Both the position numbers and the translations under genes were made by a program. Below, piece after piece: positions 45,501-57,500 of a stretch of 64,000 nucleotides of DNA. Under the pieces are notes generated by a model. It was not told the origin of the DNA and ran no database searches. It saw only the letters and a program-made list of their open reading frames with translations. The stretch comes from Ditylenchus dipsaci (taxonomy: Eukaryota; Nematoda; Chromadorea; Rhabditida; Anguinidae): contig SADC01001275.1 in the NCBI GenBank assembly GCA_004194705.1, forward strand, positions 1,674,001 to 1,738,000, read 5' to 3'. How positions within the stretch are numbered: position 1 is the stretch's first letter; every line of letters starts with the position of its first letter.

Positions 45501-48500
45501 AGAAGTAGCCGATAGTGATTAGTAAAAAGAAGGGCCACCTTAGGGTGACAGTCTCCTGCAGAAATATTCGGTCCACAAACATCCAGCCAATTTCACTCCC
45601 TCCGAGGAAGTAGAAGTTGGAATAGAGTCCGAAAGCAAAGGGTAAGATTTGGAGGGCGGCTAGAACACGTCTGAAATTTGGGTCAGACAGGTGGTCTTGC
45701 CTGAGTTGTTTGATGGAGGGGATAGTGTATAAGGCTTTGCCTCCAAATTCAACAAAAAGTTCTATGATGTTTAGACCAATCCATACCTGCAAATGGGAGG
45801 GGATTATAGAGGTTTGAATAGAGTCTTAGAATTTAAAATTTTATTTTGGCAATTTTTTGGCTTCTTCCACAACTTTGTCTATTTTCGACTTTTTCAAAAA
45901 TGTTTCGACCCTATAGCAAACACCCCTTCTAAAACTTCTTTTTAAAGTACCCAAATATATGTCTCAGAGCCTGTAAAAAGCGCATAAGACATCTTTTAGT
46001 CCCGACTAGCATACGCTGGCCTACCCTGAGCCTAAGGCCTCAGCCTAAAAGGGTTGTTACAGTGAGTTTTATAAGGCGTGTTTCATATTTTTTAGGATGA
46101 GGGGGACTTAGCGCCGAAGTTTAAAATTTTGATATTTGTTAGCCTATTTACTAACAAAAAGCCGAAAAAATCAACAAAAAATGTCTTTGTCTTCTCTGTG
46201 GTCCAAAATGTCAAAATTTTAGAATTCCTGCCGAAACATAATTACTTGGTTCTTTATTATTTAAAAATGCAACATCATTAAAATAAGTCTAAAAAAGTCT
46301 AAAAGTGCTAAATTTGGGTTTGTCAGGAATTTTAAATTTTTACTTTTTCGGACTTACGAAAAAAATTCAATTTTTACCCAATTTTATCTTTTTTCATTAG
46401 TATATCTAATGCCTCACTAGAAGCGTACTAAAAGTCCAACCGAAAAGTAAAATAGTAAAGTGAAAAAAACCGAACTTAACCCAATACAAAAATCATAAAA
46501 TCTCACAATATTCTGGTGTAGAAATCCATGCCAAAGAAGCACAAAAGTGTAAGACACAAAACACCGACAATCTTCCGAGCTAGCGAAAAGCTGGGAGCAC
46601 AAATGGGTATGAAGATGTATTCCTTGAAGAAGGCGTAGAGTCCTCTGTCAAAACCTCTCCAAATCTTGGAGTAGAGGCCCACCCGGGAGATGCAGATTGG
46701 TCCCTTGGGTGGTTGCATGTTGTCTAGACGGGCAAACACTGCGGGAAGGCCAAATATGACTACATATTTGAGGTGGAAGAAGGCACCTAGAGCCATTCCA
46801 AAGTGACAAATTCATTTTTGGGTAGCTGTGCAGCAAAGTTCAGATCATTTAAGATGGTTTCGAAGTAGAAAAAGTGGAGTATGAACTCGATCAAGGTCCA
46901 CCAAAACGCTATCCTAGCAGCAAAGAAGAGTATTTGAAACCAGTTTCTGGGCTTTTGACAGCGCTCTTGAAGTTGGCGCTCAAAGTCTGGGTAGAGCACG
47001 ATCAGAGAAAAGAGATAGGGTCTGAAATTACAACGGGATTTGAAAACCAAAAATTGATTCGTGTTCAGCATGGTTGATCTGTCTGCTTTTTCAATTTTAA
47101 AATTACTGTAAAATTTCATATCAGCCATGCTGAACATGAAACTAGTATCAAGTTTAGGGCTTAATCAGCGAGATTTTTTTTTCGTTCTCATAAATTGGTA
47201 AATCTGCATAAAATTCTGAAAAAATCCTACGCTCGGCCCTGCGAGTGATAAAAAGGTCAAAACACTTAGGTTTTTCCGGTATACTTGCGTTTGTACTGTT
47301 TGACAGTATGAAGAGTTTTTTTGCGCTACTTGGATATACATCTGGTCAATAAAAACTGAGTTTTGGGACCACCCAAAATCACTCATTTTGACCATTTTTA
47401 AAGGATTTAGGTCTGTATTTGGGTGGAAATGAACAAAAATGGGCCAATTAGTGTGAAAAAGAAGATGCTGAACATAGTTTTGTTGACTGGGGCCTACCGC
47501 ATAAATAAACTCTGGTATGCATACATTTTTATGCATCCAGAGTCACTTTCGAGTGATTTGCGTCTAAGGTATGTGGGTGTGCGCATCTCAACCCCAAGCA
47601 ACCAAGCCCCCTGCGCTCCCGAAGGGGGCGCAGGGGGCTTGGTTGGTTAGAGATGCGCGCACTCACTTACCTTAGACATAATTCCGAGCAAGACTCTTGA
47701 ACAAAAATGCATTTAGAGACTATTTTTGCCCAGCTCCAGTGACCAAAACATGGTAAAACAGGTAAAAGTCAAAATTTAAAAGTGACCAAAACTCGATTTT
47801 TTATTGACCAGAAGTAAAAAATAATGTCTTTTTTGAACTTCTGAGGCCATTTTAGGTCGATATAAGGTGTTTGGAAACACTTTTAAAAAAAGTTGATTTG
47901 GGGGGGGGGGGGTGTTATATCCAAGTAGGGTCGTTTTTTTATGAAACCATTTGGCTGTCAAAAATTTAGTGTAGCAGAAAATATCGAGAAGAGCATTCCT
48001 TTCGTAAACCGCATTCGAAAGCTTTTGCTCAAAATGATTTGTGAGGAGAAGGCAGGCTAAGAAGAAGTTTCGACCGAGGTTCAACAATTTCTGGAAATTT
48101 GTAAAGCCTTAGTGAAGAATATTCTTCATTTAGCAACAGCAATCTGTGTGACTGTCTATATTGGATAAAAGGTACCTCTGATATGTTAGCCGAGCAAACC
48201 ACTCGACTGAAGGACTTGTTTCTATCGATGTGTGCAGAACAATCTTGGTTAGCATATTACACCTACAAGCAAATCGGCTAACTCTGAAATTCAGGAGTAA
48301 CCCCCTGGTCACAATCCTTGGTCAATGTCGAGGTCGACTTTTTTGAACTTCTTTTGTGGCCAAAGATGATTTTTTTTAGTATCATTTTCATGTTTTTTAT
48401 ACCAAACAATAGCTCAGGATCTAAGCTTTTTTGTGTATCGAAAATATTTCAAAAAATGTAACAAAAGTATATATGATGGTCTCAAAGTTGTAGCTTGGTC

Positions 48501-51500
48501 GATGTCACAGTCGATGTACATCGACCTCGACATCGAGCAAGTTACAACTTTTGTATTATTACATGCACTTTTGTCGCATAAATTAAAAGTTTTTGACATA
48601 GAAGAAAGCTCTTTTCCTAAAATACTGTTTCGTATAAAAAACATAAAAACGATACTAGAAAAAAACCCTCTTTGGCCATAAAAGAAGTTCGAAAAAGTCG
48701 ACATCGACCAAGACCAAGAAGTGTGACCGTAGCCTAATTTATTAAAAGTTCCGGTTTTCTAATTCTCTTAAAGGTGCACGAAATGCAAGCAGCTGAGAAT
48801 ACTCTGCGAAAACCTTTACCGCTGTCGCTGCTTTTAAAAGTATTTCATTTGCAAAAAGCTCTTCAAGCACGTACGGAGAATGATCAAGCAATATGAGTGA
48901 ACGATCTGATTTTCAATGACTTATATCAAGCATGGTCAACAGGATGACAATCTTCGACAAACATTCGATTTGTTCTGTAAAGTTCGAATCGAAACTAGTC
49001 GTATCAAAACAAGTTGACAATAAATATTAATGAAAAGGTTTAGGTTAGTCCAGTGGTAATTTCATATGCCTGTTGTTTCCTCGCTAGCTAGCATAAAAAG
49101 CTTGTTCACAGGACTACTTTTCGGCTGCAGTGGATGACAGTAAGCACTTGTTTTACGTCTTTAAGCATTTCGAAAGATACTTATCTTCTCGCAGCATATT
49201 ATGACGGAAATGACCTACTCGAAGAAGGACCAGAAGAAAATCATGAGGGATAGACAATTACAGTATCAGTTGACTGCGAAATTCACTTTGTTCCTGGCTT
49301 CTTTGAAAAATACCTTTTGTTTTATTTTTTTGTTCATATAAGGGTCCAGTTTCTGCTTCTCCGCTTACTCACGCAAAACTGAAAAATTTCAGAAAAAGCT
49401 GGGTGTAGTTCTGAAAATTTTTGTGTACCTAGCATTAAGCTGAGAATAAAAAAGTAGTCTAACATCCATCCACCATGGGTCTCCATGGCCTAGTGGATAA
49501 GGCGTCTGACTTCTACCACATAGTTAGTAATCAGAAGATCGTGGGTTCGACCCCCACTGGAGACTGAACTCTTTTTGCATTTTTATTATGACCAATAAAA
49601 GCAAAATATCGCTAAAAGGCATGTTGTGAGCCAAACGAAAAAAGGGTGCGAATCAGCGGTGCTGTTATCTCTTTAATTTTTATCGGATCAAATGGCATCT
49701 CAGCACCAAATTACTAAAATTAAGATTTTAATTTATTTTTCCAGCGCCTTTTTAACACTCCGTCTCCCATGCGTAACTTTCAGGACTCCTGACTCAGAAT
49801 TTCACGCTGAACACGATGGTATTTTCGGTTCAAAAAATTCTCGACTATGAGTTTCATATTATAAGTCAAATGGGCCGAATAAGTGCATCAATGTTTTGTT
49901 TATTATATACAAAGCACCCTGAACCCACAATTTGACGCTGAATCAGATTCCACCGTCAAAAACACTTTTGACCCTTTATTTTTGGAGTTGACGTATAATG
50001 TTAAACTCATACGATTGTTTTGCTCGTTTTTCTATAAGTAGCAAAATTTCGGAAACCATCCGAAAGTTTTGCTGCGAATGAATGTCGTGACAGGACTTTC
50101 CTAACAACCTAGTAGTCATTTCCCAGGCGCGTTAAAAATTTAGGCGCTAGCAAACCCTAAAGATTATAACGTCAGCATCTGACAATCACTCTGATTCTTA
50201 TTTTTGTTGCAAAACAATACAATGAAAAACTTCGAGTTTTCAGAGGGCTCTAGCTGAACTTTTTAGTCGAGAATTTTTTGAACCGAAAACACCATCGTGT
50301 TCAGCGTGAAATTCTGAGTCAGAAGTCCCAAAAGTTACGCATGGGAGACGGAGTGTTAAAAAGGCGCTGGAAAAATAAATTAAAATCTTAACTTTAGTAA
50401 TTTGGTGCTGAGATGCCATTTGATCCGATAAAATTAAACAGATAACAGCACCGCTGATTCGCACCCTTTTTTCGTTTGGCTCACAACATGCCCTTTTAGC
50501 GATATTTTGCTTTTATTGGTCATAATAAAAATGCAAAAAGAGTTCAGTCTCCAGTGGGGGTCGAACCCACGATCTTCTGATTACTAACTATGTGGTAGAA
50601 GTCAGACGCCTTATCCACTAGGCCATGGAGACCCATGGTGGATGGATGTTAAACAGAGAATATGATTTATTCGGAAAAATTAGTGAAATAGGATCCCATT
50701 TGAGGGCGTAGATAGATTTGATTTGTGATAAGGCTTATATATGCCACCAAAAATATTAAATGTGCCACGAAAAAAAAATAACTGAATACGACTATAAAAA
50801 ATTATTTTTCGTGGGGTTAACTGTTAAAAGTCAAACAGCTTCAAATGACTCCAGTTTAGTGTAAACTGTTAAAGGAAGGGTGAAAGCTGTTAAGGAGATA
50901 GTCTCGACACGAAAGGAGTTATCCAAGTTTTTGTTTGTTTAACTACCGTTTTCGAGCCCTATTTTGTCGACAATTCGGTGTTACGACGAGGGGACAAACT
51001 TGTGTAGAATTAAAAGTTGGATTAGCAAAATCAATATCAGAATTTCTAAATTTCTTCAAAAAATGCTCTAAAAATCGAAATGTAATAGCAAACAAATCAA
51101 CTATTTTTGGATGATTTTTTTTCTTTTTTCATTTCCGTTTTTAGGGTATTTTTCGAAGGAATTTAAAAATTCTGATATTGATGATGCTAATCCAGCTTTT
51201 AATTCTGTAGAAGTTTGGCTGATATCCCAACACCGAATTGTCGACAAGATATGGCTTGAAAACCATAGTTAAAAAAACAAAAAACTTGGAGTAATCCTTT
51301 CGTGTCGAGACTATCTCCTTAACAGCTTTCACCCTCCTTTAACTAGGTATCTCAAAAATTGATTTCGTAAACCCGAAACAAAAACCGAAGTTTTGATTTT
51401 GTTTCGGATACAAATGAACCCATGATAATAATTAAGTACTTAATAAGGAGTCTAGAAAAGCTAATATTTTTGAGCAGCGAAAGATTGAGAAAATTCAAAG

Positions 51501-54500
51501 TAGAATTTAAATTAGACTAAAAAGACAGTTTGAATTAAGTTGTCTTAGTTTGAGATACCTCGTTCTTTCACTAGCCATATTTTAGGAGGAACCCTCCGTC
51601 TAGACCCATTTTCAGCTAAAAGATTTTATTCTGTAATAAAAAAGAAAAAACTTACTGATAAAAACTGTAGAAAAGCATCCTAAAAGCTAATTCTGGCACA
51701 GTTTTCGCAGCTACACGTCCTTTCACCCACTCTAAGCAAAAAGATATGTAGGAGAGCAGGGTGTAGGAGACGAATAGTAGCACCAAAAATACATCTTCAG
51801 ACAAAAGCCATGAGTGGTTCATAACTATGTAGAGAATAGGTAACGAGCTCACCCATACCGCCAAGGTTTTTCTAAAATTATAAAAAACTTTTTTGGACAG
51901 CCTGCAAGCCGAAAAAAAGTATTACCGGCAATGTAGGGTGGTCAAAAATATTAAAGCTCCTTGGAGTAGCGAGCACACCAGCAATTTATTGTGAAAATAT
52001 GAGCCGAGGTGGCCATTGAAAGCACAATGTTCAGACAGATCCACCACTTTCTGGTAGGAATTTTTCAGTCAAATTGAAAACCAGTGAGTGAGCTAGCAGA
52101 AACGGGATGTACGATAAGGCGAAGGGGCTCCAGGTGGTCCATTCCCAGTTGAATTGGTCCTGGAGAAAAAATAGTTATAGATGTAAAAATAGTTATAAAA
52201 AGTAGTTATTAGCTATAAACGACCAATTTGAAGCCTTTTTAAATGTATTTTTATGATAAAGTACGTATAATTGCTAGTTTTTTAAACGTTATTGGGAATC
52301 CGACCATGAGTTTTAAGAAGTAGTTACAGTCAAAACCTGTTTATCCGACAACCCCTCAAGTTCGTTCCCACCTAGGGTGCGACACTTTTTTAGCTCTATT
52401 TTCGAAGTCTTTTGCCAAATGTGATTCCCCAGTCTAGTCCGAAATATCGCAACGATTCTGATTTTGTCGATCGTTTTCCCAAAATCCTTACATGTTGCCG
52501 TAAATACCCGCGGCTCTCGGTTAATCGACACCCCTTTTCAAAAACCAGGTTTCGGATAACCGAGAGTCACGGGCCTTTACGGCAAGATGAAAAGGGTTTT
52601 GGGAAAACGATCGACAAAATCAGAATCGTTGCGATATTTCGGACTAGACTGGGGAATCACATTGGCAAAAGACTTCGAAAACAGAGCTAAAAAAGTGTCG
52701 GTCCCTAGGTGGGAACGAACTTGAGGGGTGTCGGACAAACGAGTTTTGATGGTAGTTATGGCTGAAGTATGTGTCACTGCCTTGTAATGTCGGTAACCGG
52801 GATCCATCGAGAAGTATATAAATTTTGACCCTTTTTAGAAATCATTTTTTAGATTCAGATTCCTTAAAATAAATAATCTTATTGCTCTTTTATAAACATT
52901 GTCGAAAATATTGAGTCGAGTACTCAAACTCAAAGCCCAAAATTTTAACGATTCTCTGTATAATTACCCAAAATTGACTATCCGATCCGACAGCCCTATA
53001 TTTTTGTGAAAATAATTTTTAAAAAAATTTTCTCCCACGAAAATCAATCAAAAATTACCTTGAATCTAGCACCAAAAAGGGGCAAGAAATTGACTTTAGC
53101 CAACTGTCCAATGCGAAACTCATACCTCTGGCTAACTGAATATACACAATACCAGCCATAAGCTATAGCTCCAATAGTAATCGCAAAACAGAGAGGATCT
53201 CTGGCAATTGGGGATACTCAAATAGTACCCTTTTGGTGCCCGATTTCTGGCCTGATCCTGTTGTGGCAGTGTGATTCAATGTGACTGGCTCTCTTAACTT
53301 CGCACCTGTTTTGCGACTACTAATAGGAGTGTGTGGAGCATAAGAGGACATATGTCGGGCATGTGGTCGGGCACGGCCATTTAAGCGGTTGCTTATGAGA
53401 AAAACTAGAGGAATTCTGACATCTAAGTGGAGGTGAATGGAGGAATGCGCAAGGGATGATGATGTTCTTTCCTTGCCTTTTTTCTCTGCACAATCGATTT
53501 GATTTATTTTGGTTAGTGTGCTCTGAATTGGGTCACTACACACCTATTCACCTTTTTCATGGGAGGGGAAGGAGTAGGATTAAATAGAGAAAGAGAATAG
53601 TGGCAATTCTGACGGAAGTGTCCACTCGGCTATTGCCGGCAAAAAATATATATGGAAATTCTAGCAATGAAAAGCTATTTCTTTCAATCATACCTAAGAT
53701 TCCCGAATATAAATGGATACAAAATTTTAATTTTTTAACCAAATTTAACTATCAAATTTAATCTTTTAGGAAATGAGAAGAGATCGATTGGAGGTCCAAC
53801 GAAGTGTTCAAGTGGGGAGTATGCCTGTAAATCATCCAGAGAATGCATTCAAGCAGAAAAAGTGTGTGATCATAGATATGACTGCAACGATGGAAGCGAT
53901 GAGTTGAAATGCGGTCAGCTATTCAAATTGTAAATGTATAGTCAACAAGAAAGGCACTAAATCGTTAATTAACAGTCAACTCTCGATAAAAAAGATAAAA
54001 AAGTAAATCAGCACTGAAAAAAAGGCTGATAATAGCTGGCCAGCAAAGAATTAAAATAAAATGAGCCCCGGTAAACCGTCCTCAGGCTGTTTACCAAGAG
54101 TCAACTTTACCGAGAGTCGACAGTAAAGAATATGATATTCCATCCTGCTAGCGACAAAACAGCAGGGAATGCCAAAAATATCGATTAAAGGGACATGTTC
54201 GTCGCCGATGAGAATATTTCGAAAGGCGGGTACAGTCAAACTTCGATATAACGTACACCCTAGGGACCGGTGCTAAGTGTACGTTATAACGAAGGTACAT
54301 TGTATCAAAAGTACGTCATATAGACGGTGGTTTAGCTTAAAGGACCATATTTTTTGCGCGCAGTTGTATGACAAAAAATTTGAATTGACGGGGAACACTT
54401 CTCTTTGGTCTCTCACTGTACTCTTTGCCGTTATTTCGAACGACCCCAAAGAGTGCAGTGAGAGACCAAAGAGATGTGTCCTCCGCCAATTCAAATTTTT

Positions 54501-57500
54501 GTTATGCCACTGCGCGCGAAAACCATGGTCATTTAATATAGTCGGACGTGCGTTATATCGAGTGCTAATGTTTATTATATAAATTATCTAAACAGTTTCA
54601 TTGTTATTCAAATAAAATTAATCAGCGTAAACCTATATAAAACAGAAATTTCTATTCAACCATAAAATAATCTCGGCGGCGAACACGCCCCTTCAACAAC
54701 CTAAAAATACACCAACTTTTAACAGGTCAATAAAAAACGAGGACTAGTCAAATTTTTTAAATAATCAATACAGTCAAACTTCTTTATAAGCTACAATCTA
54801 TATAAGCTACACCTCTCTATAAGCTACATCTAAGATCGGTCCCGAGGTGTAGCTTTTAGAGAAGTTTCATTGTACTGAAAACAACAGGCAAAGCTATTCG
54901 ATGATAACAATCTTGTCGTCGCCGTCAGCCGGCCCGTCCCCATCCCCGTCCGGACGGCGCTGAGAGCCCGGACGGTGGACGGCCGGCACGGCCGGCCGTC
55001 TTTGTGGCCGACCGGCGGACGGCCGATGAAAAACGTCCAGGACGGCGGACGGCCGGCCCGTCCGAGACCGTCTTGTATTAGACCGAGACCATCCCTTGAA
55101 TCTTTTGGTTTTTGAGGTTTTATAAAGGGTTTTACAACAGTATTTGAAAATATTATTAAATCAGGTATAGTTAACGGCAATTAATACTATGCTACAGCAT
55201 TCATACTTTTAAAATACAACTCGAAATATATTTTTGTGATCGGTGTATTGAAATGCTGGCCCTATTCACCTTCACTAGGCATCATCGTTAGATTGGTCCC
55301 CTTTTTGTTTTTTCTTCAAAAATGCCTTGGTCCCCCTGTTGTTTTAAAGGTCGTCATGTTAACTATAATCACCATGATCACCGTAAGCACAAAGTTACAA
55401 TAACCATAATAGACAGGAGACTAACGCATTTTTGAATAACAACAATAGGGGGGACCAAGCTAAAAATGACAGCCTGTAAAGGTGAATAGAGCCATTGCTG
55501 TATTATTTTCAAATAAAGACTATTTTTTAACTAAAGAATCAAAAAAAGCAAAAATTTGGTTAAAAAGATTAAAATTTGATGTGTTTTTTACTATTTTGGC
55601 CGGCCGATGGACGGCCGGCATGAAAAATTTATAGCAGACGGCCGGTGGACGGCCGCGAAAATTTTAGCAAGACGGCGAAATATTTGGACGGAAATATTGG
55701 ACCGTTAGAAAAAAATTTTCGGATGGCCGGTTGGACAGCAGGCCAAAAATGTGTAGGACAGGACGGGACTACGTCCAAATTCTGAGATACGCGGTCACTA
55801 TGGCTGTCAGACCCTATGTAATAGATCTCTTCCTCGTTCTCTGCACCCAGAATTTCTTTATCAGAAAAGCCCCAGCCATCGTTGTGGACATCAAGTAACT
55901 TAGAAATGGCTGGATCGATGAAATCGCAAGATTCAATACTTCCTTGCTGAGCAAATGCCCTGTGTTTGGATCAAAAGCGGCCGCCATAATGTAGATCAAG
56001 TCGAAGTTGATACCCAGCAATTCGATCATCCATGACAAACGCCTATCCAGAAGTAAACAGAGCGCGCAAGCGAAGTCTTTTGTTTCCACAGCACCCTAAA
56101 TGTGATGATTTACTCGACAACGATTCTTAAGCGAATTGAACTATTCACCTTCACTTTGAGTATTCCCTTTTTCTGGCTTTCAGGTATCCAATGCACTGCG
56201 AGATCGTTACGTATGTTTCCTCTTGAATACGGATTAGCACGTCGATCAGAATGTTGGTAAGCTTATACACCGATGTCAGATACTGTAAGCGCGTACAAAA
56301 TGAACAGGAAAAATTTCAGAATTACAAGTGAAAACATACGTCCACTTGATCTGCATTAGGAGAAGTCTATTTTTCCTTGATTGAGTTTACAGCTTCAAAT
56401 ACCTCCAAGTAACGTCCAATAACTTTGATGAAAGAAGCCCATCTTGTTCCACTTGGTGCCAGCAAAATTTTCCCACTCAATTCGTCTAGCTCCTAAGTAA
56501 GTAAATTCGACTCAATAAAAACCACAAATTATCGTGGAAAAAACTTACCGTTGTAACGCTGACTGAGTGCCGAAATTTCCTGATAACTTTCCGCATTACC
56601 CTGTATCTCTCATTGCTATTTACTTGCTCGTCGAAGAAGTTCAAAATCACTAGCTGTAGACTGTGGGCAAAGCATCTAATCCACATTGAAAACGCAGTTC
56701 TAAAGCAAGGATAAGCTATGGTTGGAAGAAGAACATCATTATTAAAAGAATTACTTCAGTAGAAGATCGAGTTTCTCTACATCGTATTTAACCACTAGCC
56801 CGTCCAGTCTTCCTCAGCTTCTTCTTCGCGCTTACCAGATTCATCCCCGAACTGCGACGATTTCACATCAACTTAAATTACATGATCCGCTAAACTCAGT
56901 GCGCATAATGGCAAAGAATAGATTTAAAAAATAACCAACCCGGATAAATGTCTTTGAACGCACTGATCATATTACTCCGGAATCCGTGACTACTTTGTAG
57001 AGCATCCGCGTATTGAAGCCATATTCACTTAGCAATTCCTCGGCCTGTGCCCTCAAAAGAAAGCCCGTATGCGACCCATGCAATTCTTTCAAACCAAAAA
57101 GACGCGGCGAATAGTTGTAGTCCTGTCGATGCAATGAAAAGTTATCCCTAAATCATTCATGCTATGACCATAGCAAAGGCTAAGAAGTACCCATGTTAAG
57201 CGTGCTTCATACTTAAATCCGATTAAACGTCGCAAGTGATAGAAGGCGAACGCGCAGATCTCCCAAGGCTGCTTTGACTGATTTCTGAACAGCGGCGCAT
57301 TTTGAAACTAGCATGGGATTGAACGTATCGAAAGTTCTTGGCAACTAAAATTTAGTAAGCTAGAGTTGCTGGATAAAGAGAATAACGGTGACAATTTTCA
57401 TACCTCCACATTTGAATTCAACGCTGTAAATAGAGCTCACATCAACGGATGTACGAACTTGCTTATCGAATATCCCGGTATGGCTAGAGCAAACGTGAGA

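Larger units (their letters stand above)
49461..50650. repeat. Foldback with a tRNA-Arg gene in each arm
   Basis: Arms 49,461-49,846 and 50,265-50,650 are 386-bp inverted copies, from AACATCCATCCACCATGG to TTCTCGACT, separated by 418 bp. Each arm contains a complete tRNA-Arg gene 18 bp from the outer edge and the TTTCACGCTGAACACGATGG word near the inner edge. Confidence 0.85.

Noticed and set aside
54277..54582. 101-residue frame
   Set aside because: Spans a palindromic MITE nested in another MITE; an almost equal frame on the other strand reflects the palindrome.
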